Below, in pieces: positions 12,267-22,401 of a stretch of DNA of 64,000 nt. Position numbers and translations under genes: made by a program. Origin of the DNA: Humulus lupulus (taxonomy: Eukaryota > Streptophyta > Magnoliopsida > Rosales > Cannabaceae); contig NC_084795.1 in assembly GCF_963169125.1 (NCBI RefSeq), forward strand, positions 131,357,701 through 131,421,700, written 5' to 3'. The notes under the pieces are model-generated. The model did no database searches. It was not told the DNA's origin and saw only the letters and a list, made by a program, of their open reading frames with translations. Each line of letters starts with the position of its first letter. Position 1 is the stretch's first letter.

Positions 12267-13050
12267 ATTATAGGTGAGCATTTCCCTAGGCCAATGGCCT
12301 CGCGCCATCAAGGCGTTTCATGCCTCAGATGGGTCTCATGCCTAGAAGGGTGTCCCGCACTATGCCACACCCAGCCTCGCGTAGCGAGGCCCTCCATGCC
12401 TCAGCCATCCGCACCCAGTCTCGCACAGCGAGGTGCACCAAGCCTCGCCCAACCTCGCGTGGTGAGACGCTCTAGGTCACGCACAGCGAGACACTCCATG
12501 CCTCGCCAAACCTCGTCTACTTACCACGCACCTGGCACCTTGCGGGATGCCACGCCCTCACGCACCCAAGTGCCTCGCGAGACATCACGCCCCCGCGTTG
12601 CAAAGGGTCTCGCGAGATGTCATGCCCCTGCGCACCCAGGTGCCTCGCACAACCAGCCTCACTCACCTGGGCATCAAGGCCCCACGCACCCATGCGCAAG
12701 GGCCTCGCGCACTCATGGTCACACGGCCCCCTAAAGCGCCTCGCCCCTTTAGGGCCCTCGCGAGACATGGCCTCCACTAAACACCCCTCGGCCACGCACC
12801 AAGGGCCTCTTGAACCCATGTGCAAGGGCCTCGCGCACTCATGGTCCCGCGGCCCCCTAAAGCGTCTCGCGCCCCTAGGGGCCTTGCGAGGCATGGCCTC
12901 TACTAAGCACCTATCAGCCACGCACCAAGGGCCTCATGTACCCATGTGCAAGGGCCTCGCGCACCTGGGCATCAAGGCCTCGCGCACCCATGTGCAAGGG
13001 CCTCACACCACCATGGTCTCGCGGTCCCCCAAGGGGCCACGCACCAACAT
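12267..13050. repeat. GC-rich minisatellite, about 126-base period
   Basis: Units built around 'caagggcctcgcgca' recur. The 'catgcgcaag' / 'catgtgcaag' anchor is at 12691, 12817 and 12943, a spacing of exactly 126, with an extra short unit at 12989. Upstream (12360-12650) shorter repeats of 'cctcgc' and 'gcctcgcg' type fill the space. CpG and SmaI-like runs contrast with the AT-rich surroundings. Overlapping open frames on both strands are a by-product of the repeat. Confidence 0.85.
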
Positions 13051-13324
13051 ATTCATCAGATACAAAGTACCCGTACGTGTACGGGTGCAGGATGTACGAC
13101 CATGAGGAGGACAGAAGCGTGACCCTGACATCTATATCATGCACGTGGTGAAGGTACAGATTGGTACAGAGGGTGGAAGCACTATGTGCACACCTCTGAC
13201 CACATGCCAGGCCGACACCATGACTTTCTGCTCCACCACGACCTGTGCCACTACCCAGACAATGTACCTATGTACAGTCTTGTCCCCTGGGACCACAATG
13301 TATGAGGAGCCATTAGAACTCCAG

Positions 13325-13334
13325 TATAAATAGA
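13325..13334 (+). promoter_or_regulatory. TATA box of the nested solo LTR
   Basis: TATAAATAGA is a good match to a plant TATA box and lies about 210 bases upstream of the LTR end, as expected for an LTR promoter. The transcription start is not visible. Confidence 0.5.
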
Positions 13335-14519
13335 TGCTTACCCCTCCAGAAAAGGGGTTGGAAAAACTCATTGTACACTCAGGCTATTGAGCAATATACA
13401 AAGGCTTATTCCATTGTTGATCTGTGTATTACCTTTCCTTAAGCTTATTCTAAGTTTTTATCTAAATCTAAATATCTTCATACTTATCTTTGAGTTTTCC
13501 AATCTGATTTCATTGACGAGATTTCACCGTCAACAGTTAGGTGTTCAATTTCTTTGAAACATAAAGTTTTCGATAAGTTCTTATCCCGATGGTTTAGATC
13601 TTCTCTTCATCTTATTTTTCTTTAGGAAATTTATGATTTCTTTATGTTTGATTTTAGGAGTTTCAATCCCGCTCTTGTCTCCAATATTCCAGATTTTGGT
13701 AAGAAAAATTAGGTAGTTTAGTATTATGACCTAGTTTATGTAGTTTATGATATAGTTTTATGTTTTTATGACCTAACATTTTAGGTACAATAAAGGGGTA
13801 AGTGTGTCTGGACCTAAGGTGTCCAATGATGTATGATGGACTATGTCCGGTAGGCTCGGTTGCCAAAACTTTATGACAGACCTAAGTGATGTCCGGTGTA
13901 TGACAGACTTATGTCCGGGGCTTAATTTCCACCCCTGTATAAACACTTATCTTTTTATTATATCTGACTTGTTATTATGACCTATGATCTATAGTTATGA
14001 TTATGACTTATGACCTATGATTTATGATCTATGACTTATGATTTATGGCTGTGGTTTTGATTATGATTTAGGTTATGATATGACCTAGGGTTTATTGTTG
14101 TGTGATTAGTATAAATAAGTTTTGGTATGACTTTGGTGAAATTTATGATATGTTTGATTATATGATTATATGACTAACTTTTGTTTGTATTTTCCTTACT
14201 AGGCTTAGAAGCTCACTCCTTATGATGTTGTTATTTTAGGAAATTAAGGATAGAAAGGCCGGTGGCGAGTGGGACCTAAGAGCTTCGTGATGTACTCGTG
14301 GGGACCATATAGTCGAGGAAGATCAAGCGGGTGTATTATTTTAAAGTTTTAATTTAAATGTTGCTCATTTTATGTTAAAGACAATTATTTTATTTTTGTA
14401 AAACCATGGGTCCATGTATTTATTTTCATGTTTTTATTCAATAAAAAAGCAATATTTATGAATTATGATCTAACGTTGTATTCTCGATAATCTATGAGAA
14501 ATTAGGGCGTTACACAAAA

Positions 14520-15275
14520 GCTGGAAACAAGAGGAAAGATGGACAAAACAACAACCCCAAGCCTGTAAAGGCTATAAAGACGAGTGCACAACCTTGTGCA
14601 TAGACGCCTAAGGAGAAGAAAAAGAAAAGCAAGAAAGGTAAAGGTAAGTCTTTTCACTACAAAGAGAAGGCTAATCGGAAACAGGATTGACCCAAGTTTC
14701 TAGCAGCGAAAAACAAAGGTAATGATTATAGTTCATTTATCTTAGAAACATGTGTTTCAGTGAATGATAAATCTATTTGGATTATTAATTCTGGATCTAC
14801 TAACCATGTTTGTAACTCTTTATAGCTTCGTGAATCATGGGAGGAAGTGGATGAAGGCAATTTAAAGCTTAAAGTTGGGAACGAATTCCAAGCTAGAGGA
14901 AGAGCTTGCCTGAAGTTCAGAAATAAATATTTAATTTTGAAAGATGTATTTTTCATTCTGGATTTTAGTAGAAATTTAATTTAGTTTCCATGTTGCAATT
15001 AGAACAACTTGTTAAGACTTTCACAAGTTCTAATATATCTGTTTCTTTCAATGGATCACAATTGTGTATTCCATGTTTTGAAAACGGGCTTTCTATTCTG
15101 CAACCTAATGAACCTCTCGCTCTTAACAATGATTTATTCAAAGTTGCTAAACCTAGGACCAATAAACGTCAAAACACCGATAATGATAACATGACGTATT
15201 TATGGAATTTGAGACAAGGTAACATTGGCTATGATAGAATTAAAAAACTTACAAAGGACAGGCCTTTGAGGGAAC
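14520..15275 (+). pseudogene. Outer copia gag end and protease remnant
   Basis: Continues gag after the solo LTR: 'AGNKRKDGQ', a Lys-rich stretch, and the zinc-knuckle position at about 14656-14700. There the metal ligands are all lost relative to copia B (Cys to Ser, Cys to Tyr, His to Asn, Cys to stop). The protease follows at 14730-14990. Its active-site stretch reads 'WIINSGSTNHVC', with Asn (AAT, 14787-14789) where the family has the catalytic Asp. Then come 'KLKVGNEFQARGRACLKF' and 'YLILKDVFFILDFSRNLI', typical of the copia protease to GAG-pre-integrase region. Stops occur at about 14690, 14823 and 14983. The block ends at the GGAAC duplication next to copia B and resumes at 26238. Confidence 0.85.
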
Positions 15276-16164
15276 TGTTGGGGTTTTATGCCCTAATTAA
15301 AACTCAAATTCTTTGTAATCTCATTTTATTATCAATAAAAGAATAGAAATCATTTTTTGACTTGGTCAGTCGCTTTGCTCACATGTTTTATTTTCATGAT
15401 TATTTGTTTAATATAAAATTCTATTAAATCCTGAGCATATAGCTAATCTTATTTATAGTGACGTAATCACAGTGGAATATAAATATGATTATATGTTCAA
15501 AATAAGTTACTCCTAAGATTAGTCAGTGCACCAGATTTACACTGATTTGGCAATCTACGATATGATCTACTTACACATTACAGTGTTATGTTCTTTCCAG
15601 AACATTAGCAAAGTAGATAAGATCGGATGTATTTGTTACATCGGACAGGACCAATATTGACAATTGATAAGATAAGTAAACATACCTTTATTATCTATTC
15701 TAGTCATATCATATAGTTGACCATAGGTCAATTCAATCTCAATTCTGAGTGGTTAGTATTCTAACTGATTGTATTATTTGAGTTCTTTGACTTGTTCGTT
15801 ACCAGCTTACCCTACGGACTAGCCCATACTTACATCTTGGGAACTCGGTAGTATAATTGAGTGGGAGTGTTAATCATAGATATGAACTTCTATAGCTTCT
15901 GATGAAGAAGTGAAACGATGGTTTCCTTTTAGTTTGGTTCAAGGTGTTAAATGATAGAGATCTCATTTCAGTAATTAAATTAGATTACTGAAATATCATT
16001 TACAAGGAACTAAGTGTTTTAAGGATAAAATACAATGAGGGGTAAAACAATATTTTAGTCCTATCTCATTGTAGACCGTCTATAGAGGATTGAGTGACAA
16101 TTATGGTTGTAACAATGGATAATTAATAGCGTATCTATATTTGTTATAGAGCATTCTATGAATT

Positions 16165-17346
16165 TGATTAGCAAGTTTTAGACTTGTTTTAGTGTGTCTA
16201 CTTAGGAAGTATTTTAGAGGTTTAAGGTTGTTTTGTTCTATTTTACGCTTGTTTTGTGTTGTTTTTGTTTATTTTCAGGTTTTGAAGGAATGGGATGATT
16301 TAGAATGAAAAAGATGCCAAAAAGCACAAAAATTCGTAAAGCTGTCAAAAATGCCTTTTCTGAGAGAGTAGAGCGACCTCGCTACTGTAGAGCGCGACCG
16401 CGCTAGGTTGCTGGAAATTGAAATTCGGCAGATTTTTAAATGAAGGGCATTTTGGTCCATTCACAGGGGCTAATTTAGGGTAACGAGTTCTGATGCGAAT
16501 TGGAGGAGAGAAAAACGTGAATTAGAGGCTAGAGACAAAAAGAAGGGGAGAAAAGAAGAAGAAGAAGCTTGGAGCAAGCGTGGGCGATCTGTGACAATTC
16601 CTAATCTAGTTTCATTCTCTTTTTCTTTAATTTTCTATGTTATTGTTTATGTTTAATTTGATTATGGATATGAATATTGAGATTATGAGCTAAACTCCTA
16701 TTTATGGATTTGATGGATATTGACTGAGATTATTCCATGGATTAATGCTATTTGATTATTCCTTCTTCCTTGTTCATGTGATTTGTTCATTTTTGTGCTC
16801 AATACATGTTTGAGATTGATCACCTTAAGCATGATTCATGATCCTAATATGAAATCTGAAAAGTGAATATTTGGAATGCTCTAAATGAATAAACATAGGT
16901 TTTGATGTGAAACAAAAGTATTCGCATAGCTTATGTGACTTTTAGATTATTGCTTAATGCGAATTGTTTGTTGTACTATCTCAGAGATGCAATAGTTGAC
17001 AATGCAATTTAGTACCTTTATGATCTTAAAAGAGTTTAGGTGATTTTATAATCTGTCATCACATAGGAGGAAGAAGAATAGTTGACTAGTATTAACAATT
17101 GGGTAATCAAAGCAATTGAAATCATATTCCTAATTTCACATCCATTGTCAAATCCTTTTTAGTTATTGTTTTGCTTGTTGTGTTTTCAGCATTATAATTT
17201 TAAAAACCAATTTTTATTGTTGCCAAATAGAAATATAAATCCAATTTTGTTAGTACTTAGCTGCAATTCCCTTGGGTTCGACCTCACCTGTGTGAGTTAC
17301 TACTTGTATGACACGTGCACTTGCGTGTAATAAACATATTGCAACA
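16165..17346 (+). repeat. Solo LTR inside the copia B 5' LTR
   Basis: Starts TGATTAGC and ends TTGCAACA, 1,182 bases, flanked by the exact duplication GAATT (16160-16164 and 17347-17351). The ending, with 'cttgggttcgacctcacc' and 'gacacgtgcacttgcgtg' (17270-17330), is of the kind seen at the ends of Athila/Tat-type gypsy LTRs; that assignment is from memory of the style and is uncertain. There is no internal region or reading frame of note. A purine-rich, AAG-repeat stretch lies at about 16540-16570. Confidence 0.82.
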
Positions 17347-17879
17347 GAATTCAAGAGTGCAATTCCAAGTCTATATTGGAGTCACGAGGAATTAATAAGT
17401 TAGTAAATTTATTTGTTAGATTTACGATAACTTATTGGAGCTTGATTTTATAGGCCCATGGTCCTAATTGTACATTGGATAAAATCATCTAGATAGTCTC
17501 AATTAATTGATTTAATTATCAATTAGAATTATCAAAGTTGACCAGGTCAATTTTGGATAGTTTCACAGAGTTGTGTAATTTTGAGAAGAAAAGATAAATT
17601 ATGGCAAATTTATTAATTAAGAAAAATTGGTATCTAAATTAATAAATAAATTTAAATCAATGATCAAATTATAAATAATTAATTTGATAAAGGATTTAAA
17701 TAATTATTTAATTAATTAAATCAATAGAAAATAATACAGGCCTTGATTTTAAGTCCAATAGGCTTATAATCAAATGGAAAATTTCATGGGCCTATAGCCC
17801 ATGATAATTTCGACCTAGGGCTTCAAAATGACTATTATTTTATTGATTTTTTAATTAAATTAAATGGTCTAATTGAGTC

Positions 17880-17889
17880 TATAAAAGGA
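17880..17889 (+). promoter_or_regulatory. TATA box of the copia B 5' LTR
   Basis: TATAAAAGGA, conserved with 7621-7630 and 25792-25801; likely the promoter of the copia B transcript. Confidence 0.6.
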
Positions 17890-18320
17890 GTGCTTAGAGA
17901 GAAGTTAAAAGATAAGTTTGATAAGTCACAAGTCAGATTTTCTGATAGTTTTAGATTCTCTCTAAACACAAGTCATTTTCTAAGCCTTTATGTTATTTTC
18001 TCTTCTTCTCTTTGTATCTATTTCATGTGTTGAGAATTTCCCACACTAGTCTAGGTGGTTCTAAGGTTACATTGGAAGATTGTGAAGAAAATAGAAGATC
18101 GGTTTAGTTTCTTGATAATACTCTGCGACAGAAAGGATACAAGAGTTAGAGAAACTGAAGGAATGACTCTTTAATTCCACTGCGTATATTGTAAGTATTC
18201 TATTCTTCGTTTCTCTTTGAATTCAATTATAGAAACATGTTTTAGGCTATCTCGTATTAATTTGTTTAATATTAGATATACATGAAAATAAATAAAGATC
18301 CTGTATAAGTTTTTCCAACA

Positions 18321-18340
18321 ACTGGCCTCAGAGACTTTGA
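18321..18340 (+). promoter_or_regulatory. Primer binding site of copia B
   Basis: Immediately after the LTR, TGGCCTCAGAG resembles the initiator Met-tRNA type site TGGTATCAGAG with two differences, shared with the outer element. Confidence 0.62.
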
Positions 18341-20683
18341 TAATATTTATTTTCATGCATGAACATGTTTAAAATTGGATTATTTGATATGTTTGAATAA
18401 TTGGATGGTTTTCATGTTTTTATGAAGCATATTGATTTTATGTGAATTTTAGCAATTTTTAGGTTATTTTGTTGTGTTTTCTATGCTATTAATTTTTATA
18501 TATGCTTTATTTTGTGTAAAACATATTAAAAATTAATTAGAAAATGGTTTTGGTTTGAAAAATTGCTCAAAAAAAAATTTGGCTTGGCTCCCATGCGCAC
18601 GCGCGCACACCAGCCACCAGCGTGAACGGTACCACGGGTATTATTCATTTTTTATTTATTTTTTTCAAATTTTTTTTGAAATTAAAATTTGTAGAACTAA
18701 ATTATTTATAATCAAAACCAAAAATATATTTTTTGTTTTATCATTTAATTTTTTTTTAATAATAAGATATTTTTGTTAGTTAAGATTTAAATAATTAGAT
18801 ATTTTCTACAAACATTCAAATTCAAATTTAAAAATAGACTAACAACTTAATTTTAAATATTTTAATATTTTAAAATATTAGAATTATGATATCAGATATT
18901 TAAGATATTTTCACTTAAATTCTTGATATTTTTATTAAATCTTTATTTGAAAATATAAATATATTTTTATTCTATAGTTTTTAATATTTAAATTATTTGA
19001 AATTTGAATATTGTTAGTTAGATATTTTTATGGATATTTAAATTTGTTTAACTATTTTGAGATAGTTAAGGGTTGTTATAACTATTTATATTTTATTTTT
19101 TTTAAAATGGTTAAACTATTAGCAAATAGTTGTAACAACACAAGATATTTTGAAAAATAGTTAAGATATTGAATTTAAAATTTAAAATTGGTTAAATTTA
19201 GAAAAATATCATTTTTTTTAGCCAATTAATAAAATATATTTTTTTAAATGGGATTTAAATTAACTTTGGTTAATTGTTGATAAATCCTATTTAAATTAAA
19301 TTAATATTTTTTTTATCAAATTAACCTAAAACCAAGTTGATTGTTGATAAATGAAATTTAAATTAACTATTGTTAATTGTTGATAAATTTCATTTAAATT
19401 GACTTATTTTTTTTGTAAAAATTTAATTAATTTGAATTTTTTTGATAAATTCTAGATAATTAATTGTCGTATTTTTGCAAATGAAATAAATTGTGGTATT
19501 TTTGCATAAATTCATACAGTGGCTCATATAGTAACATGATTAGGCCCATCCAATTATAACATGTCTGTTTGCGCTATATGTGGTATTTTTGCAATTGGGC
19601 TTAGATGCATATAGTGGCCCATATGTTTGTTAGATATATGATATTTTGCCAAATAAAATATTCATAAAATGATATGTTTTATTTGGGCCCATTAGAAAAT
19701 ATAAAGTTTAAATTCCTCTCTTGTGGGTGATTCCACTTGTGAAGGCCCATTTGCTTTGCATGACTATAATGAGCCTAATCAATTAATAACAATTAATAAA
19801 ACGAAGGTTTAAATTCTTGTCTTTTGGGCATTGTATGGAAGATAGGGGGTCTTCGTAGTGGGAACGACATACTGGACCCAGCCCTCCTCCATATAAGCCC
19901 AATTGTTAAGGCCCATTTACCTGAGTTGGACTTAATTGTATAGGTTCATTATATTAGTTAAACCTAAATATTGATTAGCAATAAATTAATTGAATTTGTT
20001 TCAATGTGCACTTTAGAATTAATAAGAAATTATAGGACTTTGGTTTTAAAAATTTTAATCTGTTTAATTTTTTTTGGGAAAACCATAGTCATTAATTTTC
20101 TAAAAATAAATAATAAAAATATTTTTTTTAATTTTATAATGAGCTTATTTTAAGAATTTTATTCGATCTCCACCGTTGGTTTAACATAGTCAATAGCTTA
20201 ATGGGGCCTCAAGGCGCTTTGATTCGTCCCCTTACGGAAGGTGTTCATTAGCTATTTTGACAAGGTTAAATTTCGAAAGATAGATAATTATAGGTCAAAT
20301 TCTACTAGACTCACCCCTACGGTGACTACTAGGACTAAATCTATGATTATTGAAACCGTGGGTCTAGCTCATAAAATAAGAGATTTTGTTTTCTTATTTT
20401 GATCGAATAGTAGGTTGTTAATAGTGGTGTCCATTATTAAATGAGTTTACAACTCTATTTAACTAGTGGTATTTTTTACTCTCGCCAACCGGGACAAGGA
20501 TACCATAGATTAGTTAAAAACCTAAAGAAATAGAGATATGATTGTTTTTGGTATTTTTTTCTCATATCTTACATATTTTGGTATATGTTGTGCTATTTCT
20601 TGAAATTTGTGTGAATAGAAGTTTTATTGAGCAAATGTGATTGATTTATATTTTATTGATAATTTGTAGTTTTAAGCTAAGTA
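18341..20683 (+). other. Long AT-rich leader of copia B, no gene seen
   Basis: Collinear with 8103-10375, about 2.3 kb, AT-rich. A short open frame at 18555-18779 is chance coding in T-rich DNA and has no counterpart in the other copy. The conserved 3' half includes the 'actggacccagccctcctccat' stretch near 19870 and a GC-richer block at 20165-20350. Confidence 0.7.
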
Positions 20684-21270
20684 GTGTCTGTGTCTACTCC
20701 CATCCTTTCTCAACTTTCGATGGAGAAACTCACTGGAGAAAACTTCCTTAATTGGAAGCAAAATATCAACATAGAGTTGATTGGTGACAACTCTGAATTC
20801 GTCATGATTGAGGAATCTCCAAAACGAGCACCGTGTCCGCACGTTAGTAATGGCACCGTCAATGCTCGTGATGGTAGCGTAAATGCTTGGATAGCACCGT
20901 CTCTGCACGTTCGTGATGGCACCGTAAATTCTCGGATGGCACCGTGTCTACACATTCGTGCTCAACTCAACTATGGTCTAACGCAGCTCATGAACGAGCT
21001 TCAGATTATTGAACCTGTCATGGGTGGACTTAGTAAAGGAGATGAAAATAAGACTACTGATGTTGCTGTTCATCTAGCTAAGGGTGAAGCTAACCAAGCT
21101 TCGTCTTCGAAAGCTGGAAACAAGAGGAAAGGTGGACAAAGACGAGTGCACAACCACGTGCACAGATGCCTAAGGGGAAGTACATGAAAGGTAAAGATAA
21201 ATGCTTTCACTGCAAAGAGAAGGGGCATTGGAAACGAGATTGCCCTAAGTTTCTAGCAGCGAAAAACAAA
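20684..21270 (+). pseudogene. Copia B gag, core replaced by short tandem repeats
   Basis: The N-terminal part ('STPILSQLSMEKLTGENF...NWKQNINIELIGDN') matches the outer gag, but the equivalent start ATG is lost (the sequence reads TAGTGTCTGTG); a later in-frame ATG is at 'MEKL' (about 20720). After 'EESPK' at about 20825 the roughly 120-residue core is missing and is replaced by about 145 bases of short repeats (20828-20970). The sequence then returns to gag at 'QLNYGLTQLMNELQ'. A zinc knuckle of CX2CX4HX4C type ('CFHCKEKGHWKRDCP') is intact at about 21200-21246 but in another frame. The product could not form a normal capsid. Confidence 0.85.
20828..20970 (+). repeat. Short tandem array within copia B gag
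   Basis: Modules of 21-24 bases alternate. 'gcaccgtgtc'-type starts are at 20828, 20894 and 20939, with 'ggcaccgtcaatgctcgtgat'-type modules between. They resemble the gag stretch at about 10735-10775 in the outer copy, which encodes 'NARMAPFQHVHD'. The array therefore looks like amplification of a piece of gag during a deletion event. Confidence 0.7.
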
Positions 21271-22400
21271 GCTTCTTGAATCGTGGGAGGAAGTGGACGA
21301 AGGTGGCTTAAAGCTTAGAGTTGGGAACAGAGCGTTCGTTAAGGTCCAAGCTAGAGGAATAGCTCGTCTGAAGTTCGAAAATAAATACTTAATTTTTAAA
21401 GATGTATTTTTTATTCTGGATTTCAGTAGAAATTTAATTTCAGTTTCCATGTTACAATTAGAACGATTTGTTATGACTTTCACAAGTTTTAATATATATA
21501 TTTCTTTCAATGGATCACAATTGTGTATTGCATATTTGGAAAACGGGCTTTATATTGTGCGACCTAACGAACCCCTCGCTCTTAACAATGATTTATTCAA
21601 AGTAGCTAAACCTAGGACCAATAAACGTTAAAAGACCGATAATAATAATATGACGTATTTATGGCACTTGAGACTAGGTCACATTGGCTATGATAGGATT
21701 TAAAGACTTACAAAGGACGGACCTTTGAGGGAACTCACCTTAGGTGAATTACCTGTCTATGAATCTTGTCTAGAAGGCAAACTGACCAAGCATCCATTCT
21801 CTGCAAAGGGTGATAGGGCCAAAGAACCACTTGGTCTTATGCATTCAGATGTTTGTGGACCTTTGAATATACAAGCAGGGGTGGTTTTGAGTATTTCATC
21901 ACTTTCATTGACGATTACTCTAGATACTCATGTCTTTACCTAATGCATAGGAAATCAGAAACATTTTCAAAGTTTCAAGAATTCCTAGTAATGGCTCAGA
22001 ACCAATTAGGTAAAACGTTAAAGATCTTGCGATCTGATAGGGGTGGAGAATATTTGGATATGCAGTTCCAAGATCATTTAACTGAAATTGGGATTTTATC
22101 ACAACTTACTGCCCCAGGTACTCCGCAACAAAATGGTGTAGCGGAACGCTGAAATAGAACTTTATTGGAAATGGTTAGATGCATGCTTAGTTACTCAACT
22201 CTACCAACTTCATTCTGGGGACATGCAATTGAAACCGCGAATGACATTCTCAATGTCGTGCCGTCAAAATCAATCCCCAAAACACCTTTAGAACGCTGGA
22301 ATGGTCGTGAACCTAGTTTACGCCATTATAGAATCTAGGGGTGTCTCGCTCACGTCCTGAGGAAAAAGGAGGGAAAGCTAGAACCGCGAACTAAAGTTTG
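21271..22400 (+). pseudogene. Copia B protease relic and integrase
   Basis: Integrase joins element DNA to the host genome. Compared with the outer copy, about 109 bases that hold the protease active-site stretch are deleted at about 21270, so no protease core remains. After that: the pre-integrase part with 'YLWHLRLGHIGYDRI' and 'YESCLEGK' (HHCC zinc ligands, about 21655-21780), the core with 'HSDVCGPL' (about 21845), 'FITFIDDYSRYSC', 'RSDRGGEYLD' (about 22035) and 'PQQNGVAER' (about 22125), so all three catalytic acidic residues are present. Breaks: stop at about 21702, a frameshift near 21880, a stop after 'AER' at 22150, and a stop near 22338. The end, '[14 protein letters not shown]', leads into the RT block. 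Confidence 0.87.
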
Positions 22401-22401
22401 C

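Larger units (their letters stand above)
12112..13535 (+). repeat. Solo LTR with GC-rich minisatellite, nested in the solo LTR
   Basis: Starts TGTGGATGC and ends CGTCAACA, flanked by the exact duplication GTTAG (12107-12111 and 13536-13540). It is 1,424 bases long and differs in sequence and composition from the other LTRs here: the middle is GC- and CpG-rich and repetitive. A TATA-like TATAAATAGA lies at 13325-13334, about 210 bases before the end. The terminal dinucleotides TG and CA and the 5-base duplication fit an LTR. The family is unknown to me. Long open frames on both strands within it come from the stop-poor repeat. Confidence 0.85.
11060..14514 (+). repeat. Solo gypsy LTR (family of gypsy C) inserted in copia gag
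   Basis: Starts TGTAGCGTCC and ends GGGCGTTACA, flanked by the exact 5-base duplication CAAAA (11055-11059 and 14515-14519). The empty site is seen in copia B, where gag reads straight through at about 21105-21125. Removing the element nested in it (12112-13535 plus one duplication) leaves about 2,026 bases, close to the 1,933-base LTR of gypsy C, and the left end matches it closely: 'acttagctag' start, the 'gatctagaagctctag' block near 11370, and a cluster of CGATATATCG sites at 11496-11631. No internal region is present, so it is a solo LTR. Confidence 0.9.
15276..18320 (+). repeat. 5' LTR of copia B (split by a solo LTR at 16165-17346)
   Basis: TGTTGGGG start, CCAACA end. The LTR is interrupted at 'ctatgaatt' (16164) and resumes at 17347; the 3' LTR reads straight through this point near 25258. 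A TATA box lies at 17880-17889. Confidence 0.93.

Noticed and set aside
12261..13105. Long open frames on both strands rich in Pro, His, Arg and Ala
   Set aside because: They arise from the GC-rich 126-base repeat, overlap in several frames and strands, and lack domains or a transcript layout.
18555..18779. Phe-rich 74-codon frame in the copia B leader
   Set aside because: T-rich chance frame, not present in the collinear leader of the outer copy.
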